A DNA stretch of 64,000 bases from Amphritea balenae (GCF_003858655.1 NZ_RQXV01000011.1:62001-126000); one strand, 5' to 3'. Counted from the first letter of the stretch, positions 48,012 through 57,072 are shown. A program made the numbers and translations. Notes: generated by a model not told the origin, from the letters alone.

Positions 48012-49339
48012 TGACTAGCATTGCGCGTAACTTTTTCCAATTTGCCGGGGCACACTCCCTGCTGATCGGCCTGTTGCCATTCTTTATTCCGGTCCTGTTA
48101 CTAAAACAGGGCAACTCTATCGAAGTGATCGCCCTGTTCATAGCCCTCACTGGCCTGAGTTTTATTTTCTCACTCAAGCTATGGGAACGAATTTATCATC
48201 AGGCTAACTGGCGACTGATCACTGCGGTCTCATTTATCACTGAGATTATGCTGGTAGCCGCGCTACTGTTTATCACTGATAACAATACGTTACTGATCAT
48301 CGCCGCCCTGCTGAACGGCGTTTACAACTGCTTTTACTGGACCACTCAGCGGGTTATGTTCAGCACGATGACCGCAGAATCGACGCAGCATTCAGATACT
48401 GACAAGAGTGAGCAGCCGTCTGCAAATCATCACACTGGCCGGCATTTCGGTAACTTTCAGATAGTCGTTGTGATACTGCTGAAGCTGGGTATTCTTATCA
48501 GCGCCTTCCTGCTTGAAGGCGGTTACGAATTCCAGTTATGGTTACTCAGCACGCTGATTTCTGGCAGCGCTATGCTGTGGTTTTTACGTGCAGACAATAG
48601 TGCCACATTTGTAGGTATCAACCGCTGTTTAGCGATGGAAAACTCGTCAGAGGTTGCCGATACAAATAATCAAAGCCAATCTATTTTTCATTTTAAAGAC
48701 AAACACAATTCGGCGGTGGTTTTTTATCTCGACGGTGTATTCCTGTTTCTGGAGAGCTATTTCTGGATCATCTCCCTGTATTACATCACCCAGGAAAACG
48801 TTAAACAGTTAGGTCTTATTGTGGTGCTGTTAACCGTATTCCTGTCGGTTATATTCTTTCTGCTAAAGAATCGAATCGATGTGATGAATCGCAATAAAGT
48901 CTACATCGTAGCCGTTATCTTCTACGCGGCTTCCTGGTTACTGCGGAGTACGCTGGACACCAGCCTGCCTGATTACTGGGTCTACCCGGCCATTCTGCTT
49001 ATCGCCTTCCTGACGACTTTCTTCCGGTTGAGCTTTAACAAACGCTTTTTCGATAATGCCCGTCAGCAGCGTCCACTTAATTACCTGCTAGCTAAAAGTT
49101 ATCTGTCACAAACCGGTATCGTTATTTTTTACAGCCTGATCGCATTGCTGGCCCTTTACTTTGAAGATGCTCAGTCCGCACTGTCTTCTACCTATCTGAT
49201 CCTGACCCCTATCGCGCTGATCTATCTGGTTTATAGCGTGCCTAAAGGCGCGGAGAACAAAACCAATACTGAGGCAAAAATTATCACTCCTGCGTCCGCA
49301 TCAACCCAGAATTTACAGCTTAGTAAGACGGAAAATTAA
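48011..49339 (+). CDS. MFS transporter
   Basis: A 442-residue membrane protein with about 12 hydrophobic segments and a central hydrophilic loop (~120-145, with a second at ~205-230). It is an MFS type, but substrate-family motifs are weak. The last ~30 residues are polar. Overlaps the ATP-grasp 2 stop by 1 bp and ends 1 bp before the DinB-like gene. The context suggests export (or uptake) of the product of the two ligases. Confidence 0.82.
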   Translation: MTSIARNFFQFAGAHSLLIGLLPFFIPVLLLKQGNSIEVIALFIALTGLSFIFSLKLWERIYHQANWRLITAVSFITEIMLVAALLFITDNNTLLIIAALLNGVYNCFYWTTQRVMFSTMTAESTQHSDTDKSEQPSANHHTGRHFGNFQIVVVILLKLGILISAFLLEGGYEFQLWLLSTLISGSAMLWFLRADNSATFVGINRCLAMENSSEVADTNNQSQSIFHFKDKHNSAVVFYLDGVFLFLESYFWIISLYYITQENVKQLGLIVVLLTVFLSVIFFLLKNRIDVMNRNKVYIVAVIFYAASWLLRSTLDTSLPDYWVYPAILLIAFLTTFFRLSFNKRFFDNARQQRPLNYLLAKSYLSQTGIVIFYSLIALLALYFEDAQSALSSTYLILTPIALIYLVYSVPKGAENKTNTEAKIITPASASTQNLQLSKTEN

Positions 49340-49340
49340 T

Positions 49341-49901
49341 ATGAATAAAGTGATCAGCAGCAGTGTAAACATCCTGGATCAGCTGCATGACTTTATTGTC
49401 AGCATCGATGCAGTCACTTATCAGACAAACCACAAACCGCTGTTTGACAGTAGCATTGGTCAGCATCTGCGGCATATTCTGGATATGTTTCAGGCCTTGA
49501 TTCAAAACAGCGATGCTCCGGTTATTAACTACGATATTCGTCAGCGCGGCATCCCGTTAGAAACCGTTCAGCAGGAAGGTATTATTGCATTAAAGAGTGT
49601 CCGGAAATGGATGGAGAACCTGAACGAAAACGACCTGAAACGCTGCGTAACCATTCACACTGAAGTCGATATTGCAGAACAATACAGCGCTCAGTTCAAG
49701 TCATCTTTTGGCCGTGAACTGGCATTTGCTTCCACCCATGCGGTACACCATCTGGCGTTAATGGCCACTATCGCAAAAGTATCAGGCTGTCAGGTCGATG
49801 CCCAGTATGGCGTCGCTCCGGCCACCGCAACTTATCAACGTTCTTTATTGCCAGAAGCTAAAAAGCCTTCGCAAGTTGAACAGCCCGCACAGCCGGCATA
49901 A
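49341..49901 (+). CDS. DinB-fold metal-binding protein
   Basis: A 186-residue four-helix bundle of the DinB/YfiT superfamily. Candidate metal ligands are H42/H45 in SSIGQHLRHILDMF and H133/H136/H137 in ASTHAVHHLALM. Members include thiol-S-transferases (mycothiol, bacillithiol) and maleylpyruvate isomerases. No thiol is known for this branch. In the operon it follows the MFS gene by 1 bp and precedes NRDE by 20 bp. The C-terminal 20 residues are Pro/Ala/Gln-rich. Confidence 0.78.
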   Translation: MNKVISSSVNILDQLHDFIVSIDAVTYQTNHKPLFDSSIGQHLRHILDMFQALIQNSDAPVINYDIRQRGIPLETVQQEGIIALKSVRKWMENLNENDLKRCVTIHTEVDIAEQYSAQFKSSFGRELAFASTHAVHHLALMATIAKVSGCQVDAQYGVAPATATYQRSLLPEAKKPSQVEQPAQPA

Positions 49902-49921
49902 ATAAAAAAGGTTCAGCCCGT

Positions 49922-50719
49922 ATGTGCACAGTAAGCTGGCTAGTGAATACTGAAGGTTATCAGTTGTTTTTTAATCGTGATGAGCAACGCAGTCGTAGCA
50001 AAGCGCTTCCGCCTCAACAGTTCCAGAACCAAAACGTAGCAGTATTAATGCCGATCGACCCCGATGGCGGAGGGAGCTGGATCTCAGTGAATAATCATGG
50101 GTTAAGCCTGTGCTTGCTTAACTTTTATCAGGGCCGCTTACCGGGGGGGATTTTAAAGAGTCGCGGACAGTTACTAAAAGCTCTGTCTAGCCTGACAACA
50201 GAGCAAGAAATATCTATTCGACTAAGCGCTCTTAATCTGCATCAGTACGCACCCTTCACCTTACTGACTTTTACGTTAGAAAATCAGCCACAAGGTTTTC
50301 AGTGGGATGGTAATACCTTAACAATACTGAGTATTCACAGCCCGATAACATCCTCATCAGTGGAATTTGATCGGGTATATAGCGCACGACAGGCTAACTA
50401 CTTAACGCTGGGTGAGTCTCCTGATGCCGATCAGTTACTGGCGTATCATCAAAGCCATCAAACCAGTCCCTGGTTAGACCAGAACAACCCGCCAACTAAT
50501 AAATATCTACGCGAAAAAAACGGCCTAAGCATTCAGGGAGAGCAATCAGTTTGTATGCACCGAGACGATGCCGAAACCGTTAGTCTGAGCCACATAGAAG
50601 TAACTCAGGAGAAGGTCTGTTTCAACTATATTGATGGCTCACCTTGCGAACTCCAGCCATCAGGAATGAAATCGCTATTAGTGGCGGCAAATCAGAACTA
50701 CCTGATACGTGCGCAGTAA
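49922..50719 (+). CDS. NRDE family protein (TANGO2-like)
   Basis: A 265-residue protein of the NRDE/TANGO2 family. It begins MCTVSW with Cys2, which could act as an N-terminal nucleophile after Met removal, and has the name-giving NRDE at 18-21. GGSWISVNNHGLSLCLLNFY and LLTFTLE follow. Roles proposed for the family include haem handling and Ntn-type hydrolysis; none is established here. Last gene of the operon. Confidence 0.87.
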   Translation: MCTVSWLVNTEGYQLFFNRDEQRSRSKALPPQQFQNQNVAVLMPIDPDGGGSWISVNNHGLSLCLLNFYQGRLPGGILKSRGQLLKALSSLTTEQEISIRLSALNLHQYAPFTLLTFTLENQPQGFQWDGNTLTILSIHSPITSSSVEFDRVYSARQANYLTLGESPDADQLLAYHQSHQTSPWLDQNNPPTNKYLREKNGLSIQGEQSVCMHRDDAETVSLSHIEVTQEKVCFNYIDGSPCELQPSGMKSLLVAANQNYLIRAQ

Positions 50720-51040
50720 CCTGAGAACATGCTTAGACATAGATAAAAGCTTATAACCGGACAAACCTTTATGCTTTTTTTCGTGATTTTGCATACCTAC
50801 TCTTAACCACTTTTTAAGAGCAATTCACCACAGAGAGCACAGAGGACACTGAGAAGAGATAACTGCTGAACAATTAGAGTGATGTTTATAAAGTTTTAAA
50901 AAGCTTTTGAGCTTTTCCTCTGTGTGCTCTGTGCCCTCTGTGGTGACAATGTTTTTAGATTTTTCTGTTTGCAAAAAATATACAGGAAGAATTTAGATAA
51001 AGGTTCCAGGCTATCTGACGATGAACCTAAAATTCGCAAA
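50720..51040. other. 321-bp intergenic region with a MITE-like element
   Basis: The foldback element at 50826-50946 fills the centre (separate entry). The rest shows no gene or clear terminator apart from a T-rich patch near 50770. Confidence 0.7.
50826..50946 (+). repeat. MITE-like foldback element, copy 1
   Basis: Perfect 10-bp ends CACCACAGAG (50826-50835) and CTCTGTGGTG (50936-50945) extend to a ~32-bp imperfect terminal inverted repeat. A nearly identical core lies in the inverted copy at 57625-57742. It has no coding capacity. Confidence 0.88.
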
Positions 51041-51451
51041 TCAGTGATCCTGACAGCAGTGTTTCTCCAGGGTCAGCGATACTGAGTCGGCAAAACGCAA
51101 AGCATGAGGCTTATCAATAGTGACACTGGCAAAGGTCACCCAGGGATGGCCGGACGCAATATCCAGCACATCACCGACCAGCTTTTCTAACAGCAGAAAA
51201 TGCCCCTCTTCAACATGCTGAATAATCTCTTTGCACACTATTTTATAATTCAGAGCCTTAGCTACATCATCGGTAAGCGCCGCTTTTTCAGCCGGGTAAT
51301 GGATCTCGATATTGATCACCACATCCTGCAACTTCTCACGCTCTTCCGGGTTAAACCCGATATAGGTACGCAAACGTAAGTTAGTGATACGGATAATGGC
51401 GTTGCTGACACTCGGCATTGGCAATCCTTTGTTGTTTTGTGACTCTGACAT
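51041..51451 (-). CDS. folX: Dihydroneopterin triphosphate 2'-epimerase
   Basis: A 136-residue FolB-superfamily protein. [59 protein letters not shown] and [17 protein letters not shown] match E. coli FolX closely. It epimerises dihydroneopterin triphosphate to the monapterin form. A basic ~15-residue N-terminal extension precedes the domain. folM is not adjacent. Confidence 0.93.
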   Translation of the reverse strand: MSESQNNKGLPMPSVSNAIIRITNLRLRTYIGFNPEEREKLQDVVINIEIHYPAEKAALTDDVAKALNYKIVCKEIIQHVEEGHFLLLEKLVGDVLDIASGHPWVTFASVTIDKPHALRFADSVSLTLEKHCCQDH

Positions 51452-51612
51452 TTTTTGTAGTTTATCAGAACAACTCGTCTGAACTTCTAGTCTGAACCTT
51501 TAACCTGAATCTTTAGCCAAAACATAGCTTGAATAAAAGCATGTCAGACTCTGAATTCATGCATAATGACTGAAATGAGATGCATTCAAATTTGCTGTAT
51601 TGAGGTAATCGT

Positions 51613-52335
51613 ATGACAACGCTCATTGTAGGCGCAAGTGGCGCAACCGGTCGTCTACTGGTAGAACAGCTGCTCCATAAAGGAGAGTCAGTGCGAATTA
51701 TTGTCCGCTCAGACTCTAACTTACCAGAACATATCAAACAGCATTCTAACCTGAGCATCACTCAGGCCAACATTACTGAAATGAGCGATTCCGAATTAGC
51801 CCAACAGGTCACAGGCTGCACTGCTGTTGCATCCTGTCTGGGGCATACATTAAATTTCAAAGGTATCTATGGGCAGCCCCGCCGGTTAGTAACGGGTACG
51901 GTTCGGCGGATATGCGGTATCATCACAGACAACTCACCAGAGCAAACCGTTAAGTATTTACTGATGAATACCACCGGTAATAAAAACCGGAATCTTCCGG
52001 AACAGACATCGTTTCGTCATAACGCGGTTATCGGTTTACTACGCCTGCTTCTGCCACCCCATGTTGATAACGAACAAGCTGCCGATGTGCTACGTCGGGA
52101 AATCGGTCACTCTCACCCCTATATTGAGTGGGCAGCCATTCGCCCCGACGGTTTAACGAATGCAACAAAGGTCACCGACTACGATCTGCATCCCTCTCCT
52201 GTTCGTGATCCTATCTTTGACTCGGGTAAAACCAGCCGCATCAATGTCGCTCACTTTATGGCCGAGCTGATTACCAGTGATGCTCTATGGCAAAACTGGA
52301 AAGGGCAGATGCCGGTCATCTATAACGCCGACTGA
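51613..52335 (+). CDS. NAD(P)-binding Rossmann-fold protein (atypical SDR)
   Basis: A 240-residue protein with the dinucleotide-binding start TTLIVGASGATGRLLVEQLL, IIVRSDSNLPEH as the specificity loop, and VASCLGHTLNFKGIYGQP. It belongs with NAD(P)H-binding atypical short-chain dehydrogenases. It lacks a clear YxxxK, so it may bind rather than catalyse. Divergent from folX. Confidence 0.82.
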   Translation: MTTLIVGASGATGRLLVEQLLHKGESVRIIVRSDSNLPEHIKQHSNLSITQANITEMSDSELAQQVTGCTAVASCLGHTLNFKGIYGQPRRLVTGTVRRICGIITDNSPEQTVKYLLMNTTGNKNRNLPEQTSFRHNAVIGLLRLLLPPHVDNEQAADVLRREIGHSHPYIEWAAIRPDGLTNATKVTDYDLHPSPVRDPIFDSGKTSRINVAHFMAELITSDALWQNWKGQMPVIYNAD

Positions 52336-52463
52336 AATCAGAACAGAAGCAGAATACCCTGGTTGTGTCAGTTAATTAATCAGCTGCTATATTTTGTCTG
52401 TAACTTGAAGAGTATGATGACGCCCATAACACGCCTTTATAAAAGCTTATGCCGGACAGAATT

Positions 52464-53048
52464 ATGACTGACGAGATCAACTACACCAACAACCCTCTGC
52501 ATGGTCTGGGCCTGAAACAGCTACTGACTGAGATCGTCGATCACTACGGCTTTGAGATTCTCTACGCCTACCTGAATATTAACTGCTTTAAAACCAATCC
52601 CAGTATTGAATCCAGTATTAAATTTCTCAAGAAAACTGACTGGGCGCGGGAAAAAGTTGAGCAGTTCTACCTGTATAAATTTAAAAGCCTGCCACGGGTC
52701 TCTTCCGAGCAGTTTGCACTACCACCCCGTGAGCGGATCATTCCCAAAGGTCAGGTACCCTGCGAACCGGCCGAGCTGAGCCTTGAAGACGCCGAACGCG
52801 AGCGGGAAAAGAAAGCAAAGAAAGCCTCTGAATTCAACAATAGCGGCAGAAAAGGCTCTGGTAAAAGCTATGGCGCTAAGCGCGGTGGTTATTCGAGTAA
52901 AGCGGAAAACGCCCGGGATAAAGAAGACCGCTGGCAGGCTAACCGCAAACCTTCTGGCTCCCGGGATAGCTCTCAGAGTGACTCCCGCAGCAGTTCAGAT
53001 ACTTCCGGCTCTGATCCATGGTCAAGCTGGAAGAAGAAACATCAATAA
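52464..53048 (+). CDS. VF530-family DNA-binding-like protein with long disordered tail
   Basis: ATG 52464 ([15 protein letters not shown]) is preferred because family members begin just before NNPLHG; ATG 52449 is possible. The VF530 domain (~8-72) shows [50 protein letters not shown]. The other half is a basic, Ser/Gly/Lys/Arg-rich tail with no predicted fold. VF530 itself is usually only ~75-90 residues, so the tail is an unusual extension, possibly nucleic-acid binding. Confidence 0.87.
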   Translation: MTDEINYTNNPLHGLGLKQLLTEIVDHYGFEILYAYLNINCFKTNPSIESSIKFLKKTDWAREKVEQFYLYKFKSLPRVSSEQFALPPRERIIPKGQVPCEPAELSLEDAEREREKKAKKASEFNNSGRKGSGKSYGAKRGGYSSKAENARDKEDRWQANRKPSGSRDSSQSDSRSSSDTSGSDPWSSWKKKHQ

Positions 53049-53177
53049 ATCAATGTTAAAACCGCACAGTTAGTAATGATAAAAAAACCAACCATTTAAT
53101 GATATATTTTAGCCTGAATAATAAAGCTACGTTTTTCATAGAGTAATAACGGACTACTGAACAAGGCCGAAAAAGCA

Positions 53178-55334
53178 ATGAAAAAAACTATTTTCAGTAA
53201 GGCACTGCTTTTTAGTGCCTTTCTTATGCCATTTACAATTCAGGCTAAATGGATAGACAACCCCGGCGAAAGAAATTTGCTCAGCATGGACCTGATGGCC
53301 CTGGCTTCAGTTCAGGTTTACACCGCCAGCCGTGAATGGACTCCGATACACGAGGCCCCTTCTGTTGTAACCGTTATTACTGATGAAGATATTCGTCGCC
53401 GAGGCTACCACAACCTGAAAGAAGTACTGGACCAGGTCCCAGGCTTCTTTAACTCCCCCGACGAATCATTACCTCTTATCGCCAACCGTGGTTATACCCA
53501 GAATCCCAGTAATAATTACCTGTTACTAATTGATGGCCATGCCATCAATAGCGTCGCAGATGAAGGGATCGGCATTAATCATATGCTGCCATTTCTACAC
53601 CAGGTAAAACGTATCGAAGTGATTCGCGGCCCCGGCTCTACCCTTTGGGGTGGGGATGCCGCAAACGGTATCATCCACCTTATTACCTATAACGGAAAAG
53701 ATCTGGCTCAACCAGGAGAGCTATTTTCTCAGGTCACTCTGGATTACGAATTCAGCCGTCCGAGACATATCATCAACAGTTTGTTTGGTATGCGGCTGGG
53801 TGATGAAGGCGATCTGATGCTATCCCTGACTCAGACTGAAAACGAAGCGGAGTTTTTACCTTTAATGAAAAGAGGCAGTTCCGATCTGGAACCACACCCT
53901 CGCAGACGTTATAAGCATGAAGCTCAGCGTCCCAGTTATGAAGTCCATATGAAAAGTAGCTGGCGGGACTTCAGGCTGGCACTACGCTCCGCACGGGAGG
54001 CAGGTTTTTATCGCAACCAACAGATCGATGGTATCGATATTCCCCGAGATAATGACGGCAAAGACTTCAATTTTGATTTTATGGAGCTTAGTTACTCTCC
54101 CCTGATAACTGATGACCTTTCACTGGAAACAGATATCTACCGCAACTGGAGTGAAGTGTCATGGCGAAACTATGACGCGAATAATACTCTGGATAACGGC
54201 TGGGACAGCACTTATACCGAAACTGGCCTGAATACTATTTTAAGCTATAGCGGAATTACCGATCACCGGGTAAAAGGCGGTATACAATGGCGTCGCAGAG
54301 TGTTTGATGGCCAGTATTTTGTGACTCCAGGCAATGAGCGGTTTGAAACACTGACCGGGACAGAAAACGCTGTCGGTGTCTTCGTAGAAAACCAATACGC
54401 CGGTATCGAAGACTGGCTCTTTACGCTGGGGGCTCGCTATGAAGATAACGACTTCCGACAGGCCGGTAGCGATCTGCTATACCGTGGCGCTGCCATCTGG
54501 CAGTTCAATGATCACTGGACTTTTAAATATCTCTATAACAGCGGAATCGTACCTGCTACCCTGACCCGTAGTCGCGGATCACTGGATAATCCATTAATAG
54601 TCACCGATCCCTCCTATGCATCGGGGACCGTTGCTGAATTAGGTCCGGAAAATCCGCAACTGTCATATTCCCATGATCTACAGGCCAGCTACAGAAACGA
54701 TAATACTGAGGCGAGTATTACCCTGTTTAAACAGGATATCGAAGGCTACATCGCCCGCGTTATAAGTTTCAATACGGGTGAGACACTGAGCGACGGTACC
54801 CCGATCTGGATTCGGGAAACCAACCTGGGTGATCTTGAGGCAATAGGTATTGAACTGGACGGACGCTACCAACTGAATCATAGCATGCAGGTATATGGTA
54901 ATTACGCCTGGGCCGTTAACAAAGCCAAGTCCCGGACTGGCAATATATCTTCACTACCCGGGTCTGAATTTGATCTGGCCATAAATACCAGCTATTTCAA
55001 TGAAGATAGTCAGATGACCGGCGTGCCTGAGCATATCTGGAACCTTGGTCTCGACTGGTCTTTTTCATCAAAACATCGCATGAACCTGCATTACAGAGGT
55101 TGGACCGGTAACTGGGGTAAGATCACAAATGAGCCCGACTTCAAAGTCTATGGCCCTGAGCACTATGTAGACCTGAATCTACTTTGCAGCAATTGCTATG
55201 CTCAAGGCTTTGAGTTTCAGGGTTATATCAAAAATATTTTTGATAACCGCTCACTTTTGCCCTCTTCAGCGCATGGGGGTAACTCTGAGGGCCTTGGACG
55301 TGAGATCGGTGCTTCAGTTGTCTATAGATTCTGA
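53178..55334 (+). CDS. TonB-dependent outer membrane receptor
   Basis: A 718-residue receptor with a signal peptide (1-23, ending IQA). The plug domain (~45-165) shows APSVVTVITDEDIRRRGYHNLKEVLDQVPGFF, LLLIDGHAINS and RIEVIRGPGSTLWGGDAANGIIHLIT. A 22-strand barrel follows and ends in the aromatic ...SVVYRF. The substrate cannot be told; the plug resembles siderophore/vitamin receptors. No partner transport genes are adjacent, but a truncated globin gene follows. Confidence 0.93.
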   Translation: MKKTIFSKALLFSAFLMPFTIQAKWIDNPGERNLLSMDLMALASVQVYTASREWTPIHEAPSVVTVITDEDIRRRGYHNLKEVLDQVPGFFNSPDESLPLIANRGYTQNPSNNYLLLIDGHAINSVADEGIGINHMLPFLHQVKRIEVIRGPGSTLWGGDAANGIIHLITYNGKDLAQPGELFSQVTLDYEFSRPRHIINSLFGMRLGDEGDLMLSLTQTENEAEFLPLMKRGSSDLEPHPRRRYKHEAQRPSYEVHMKSSWRDFRLALRSAREAGFYRNQQIDGIDIPRDNDGKDFNFDFMELSYSPLITDDLSLETDIYRNWSEVSWRNYDANNTLDNGWDSTYTETGLNTILSYSGITDHRVKGGIQWRRRVFDGQYFVTPGNERFETLTGTENAVGVFVENQYAGIEDWLFTLGARYEDNDFRQAGSDLLYRGAAIWQFNDHWTFKYLYNSGIVPATLTRSRGSLDNPLIVTDPSYASGTVAELGPENPQLSYSHDLQASYRNDNTEASITLFKQDIEGYIARVISFNTGETLSDGTPIWIRETNLGDLEAIGIELDGRYQLNHSMQVYGNYAWAVNKAKSRTGNISSLPGSEFDLAINTSYFNEDSQMTGVPEHIWNLGLDWSFSSKHRMNLHYRGWTGNWGKITNEPDFKVYGPEHYVDLNLLCSNCYAQGFEFQGYIKNIFDNRSLLPSSAHGGNSEGLGREIGASVVYRF

Positions 55335-55469
55335 ATAGTCGCTATTAAAGCCGCTACCTCAATAACAGCGATAGACACCACGCTAGCACAGCAAAGAGTA
55401 GCCTAATGATCGAAGCAGCCCCTTGGGCAAATTGGTAGAAAAAACACCCCAACATTCCCGGAAGCATTT

Positions 55470-55883
55470 ATGGGCACTGAAAAGACAGAATATGGCGTAG
55501 ACGACAACTCCTACAAAGCCGCCGGGGAGCTGGAAGGCCTCACCCGCCTGGTGAATGACTTCTACGACATCATGGACGATATCCCGGAATCAAAACGTAT
55601 CCGGGATATGCACCCCGACGACCTGAGCGAATCAAGAAAGAAACTGATCTACTTCCTGTCCGGCTGGCTAGGTGGCCCAAGACTCTACCGGGAAACCTTC
55701 GGCCCGATCAGCATCCCCGCCTCCCACAGTCACCTGGATATCAGTCACAGCGAAAGCGATGCCTGGATCCTTTGCATGCAAAAAGCGGTCGAGCTGCAAC
55801 CCTACGATGAAGCTTTCAAAGAATACCTGATCAAACAGTTAAGAGTCCCTGCTGAAAGAATCCGCATGGTTTGTAATCGCTGA
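55470..55883 (+). CDS. Group II truncated haemoglobin
   Basis: A 137-residue trHbO-type globin: YKAAGELEGLTRLVNDFYDIMDD, DLSESRKKLIYFLSGWLGGPRLYRETFG, ASHSHLDI with the proximal His region, and DAWILCMQKAVE. These bind haem and oxygen and are linked to oxygen or NO handling. It has its own start; the ribosome-binding site is weak. Confidence 0.9.
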   Translation: MGTEKTEYGVDDNSYKAAGELEGLTRLVNDFYDIMDDIPESKRIRDMHPDDLSESRKKLIYFLSGWLGGPRLYRETFGPISIPASHSHLDISHSESDAWILCMQKAVELQPYDEAFKEYLIKQLRVPAERIRMVCNR

Positions 55884-55985
55884 CAGTCGTAAATGTCCGA
55901 TACCTCCCCCCAGACAACAGATACCTTCTACAGCTATGATCAGAGTGTCACATCTGCAAACCATATGTTCGTATCTGGCTAGCCA

Positions 55986-56170
55986 TAAAAAAAGGAGCAT
56001 TGGTTAACCAATGCGCCTGAGAGCCAAAAGGCAAAGGACTATCTGGGATAAAACACTGAAGTCAGGACGCGTTTTCTAACAAAGAAAATACAGTTTTCCG
56101 TCTGGCAAGCGCGCAGCCGCATCTAGCAGTCAAGCTTGCTCAACGTTATAGCCACGGTCACGTTAGCGAC
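55986..56170. repeat. Left direct repeat flanking yefM-yoeB
   Basis: A copy of the 3' flank of ridA (right copy 56888-57072) in the same orientation, ~900 bp away. Shared parts include the 24-bp terminator palindrome (55994-56017), ACTATCTGGGATAAAAC (56038-56054 region), TTTTCTA, TTTCCGTCT and the final GTTAGCGAC covering the ridA stop. Overall similarity is partial, with small compensating indels. Confidence 0.85.
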
Positions 56171-56201
56171 AATCAAACCAAACCCATCATGTTCAACTTA
56201 C

Positions 56202-56248
56202 TGTACAAGTATAATTTTTCTCCCTATACTTGTCCCACTAGTTGTACA
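56202..56248 (+). promoter_or_regulatory. yefM-yoeB promoter and operator
   Basis: Two TGTACA boxes (56202-56207 and 56243-56248) and an inverted repeat ACAAGTATA (56205-56213) / TATACTTGT (56225-56233). The first box can serve as a weak -35 with a 17-bp spacer to TATACT (56225-56230). YefM operators typically have TGTACA palindromes, so autorepression by YefM/YoeB is expected. Confidence 0.8.
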
Positions 56249-56261
56249 TATGGAGATTCTT

Positions 56262-56516
56262 ATGAGAATTGTGTCTTTTACAGAAGCTCGAAATAGTTTA
56301 AAAGCTGTTCTTGATAGTGTCGTAAACGATGCGGACACTACCGTGATCACCCGAAGAGATTCGGAGGATGCTGTCGTGATGTCATTAGAGTATTACAACA
56401 GCCTTATGGAAACGGTACATCTACTCCGCTCTCCAGCAAACGCTGAGCACTTGAATCGTTCTATTGCTCAATATAAAGCAGGAGAAGTAACTCAAAGAGA
56501 ACTAACGGATGACTAA
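56262..56516 (+). CDS. yefM: YefM/Phd-type antitoxin
   Basis: An 84-residue antitoxin. ATG 56262 follows TGGAG; longer in-frame starts would read through the operator. The N-terminal DNA-binding domain is MRIVSFTEARNSLKAVLDSVVND; TTVITRRDSEDAVVMSLEYYNSLMET is the YefM signature. The C-terminal ~30 residues should wrap the toxin. It overlaps yoeB by 8 bp. Confidence 0.95.
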   Translation: MRIVSFTEARNSLKAVLDSVVNDADTTVITRRDSEDAVVMSLEYYNSLMETVHLLRSPANAEHLNRSIAQYKAGEVTQRELTDD

Positions 56517-56772
56517 GCGATTACTATCATGGACTGATGATGCTTGGGCCGACTATCTATACTGGCAAACACAAGACAAGAAAACGATCAAACGTATCAA
56601 CAAACTGATAAACGATGTTAAGCGCTCTCCTTTTGAAGGTATTGGAAAGCCAGAGCCCTTGAAAGAGAACTTGACGGGCTTCTGGTCAAGAAGAATTGAC
56701 GATACAAATCGTCTTGTCTATGTCGTGGATGAACAGGCTATAACAATAATTTCATGTCGCTATCACTATTAA
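56509..56772 (+). CDS. yoeB: YoeB-type mRNA endoribonuclease toxin
   Basis: An 87-residue toxin. Family features are LLSWTDDAWADYLYWQ, GIGKPEPLKENLTGFWSRRID, NRLVYVV and the C-terminal SCRYHY, with the catalytic Glu/Arg/His set apparently intact. YoeB binds the ribosomal A site and cleaves mRNA. The pair lies between two long direct repeats, as if carried in as a cassette. Confidence 0.95.
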   Translation: MTKRLLSWTDDAWADYLYWQTQDKKTIKRINKLINDVKRSPFEGIGKPEPLKENLTGFWSRRIDDTNRLVYVVDEQAITIISCRYHY

Positions 56773-56887
56773 TCTTACGGGCAGCTAACAGATTAAGTCA
56801 GCAAAGCCATTAGCCGCAGGCTAGCAACTGCCTCCCCTTGCTACTCTCCTGAGTAGCATAGCTTCGCCACCTCTTGAAACGTTTCCC

Positions 56888-57072
56888 ACAAAAAAGGCGC
56901 ATCGGTTAACCAATGCGCCAATAGCCTAATGGCTTGGACTATCTGGGATAAAACTTTGAAGCCAGAACGCTTTTTTCTAGCAAGGAAAGCTCGCTTTCCG
57001 TCTAACCACTAGCATAGCTCTACTAACTAGTAGGTACCGGAGCGACGTTCTAGCTACTGTCGCGTTAGCGAC
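56888..57072. repeat. Right direct repeat: 3' flank of ridA
   Basis: The native copy of the duplicated segment, running from the ridA stop (57065-57067) through its terminator (56889-56919). It includes an internal palindrome GGAAAGCGAGCTTTCC at about 56981-56996 (read on the minus strand). See the left copy at 55986. Confidence 0.85.
56889..56919 (-). terminator. Terminator of ridA
   Basis: A 24-bp near-perfect palindrome (56896-56919) followed on the minus strand by TTTTTT. A second copy with one arm change is at 55986-56017. Confidence 0.8.

Larger units (their letters stand above)
55884..56261. other. 378-bp region upstream of yefM: repeat copy and operator
   Basis: Holds the left direct repeat (55986-56170) and the yefM promoter/operator (56202-56248). 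No gene is visible. Confidence 0.75.

Noticed and set aside
55986-57072. Integron cassette with attC sites around yefM-yoeB
   Set aside because: Toxin-antitoxin cassettes are common in integrons, but the repeat ends do not fit the RYYYAAC / GTTRRRY core sites and no integron integrase or cassette array is present.
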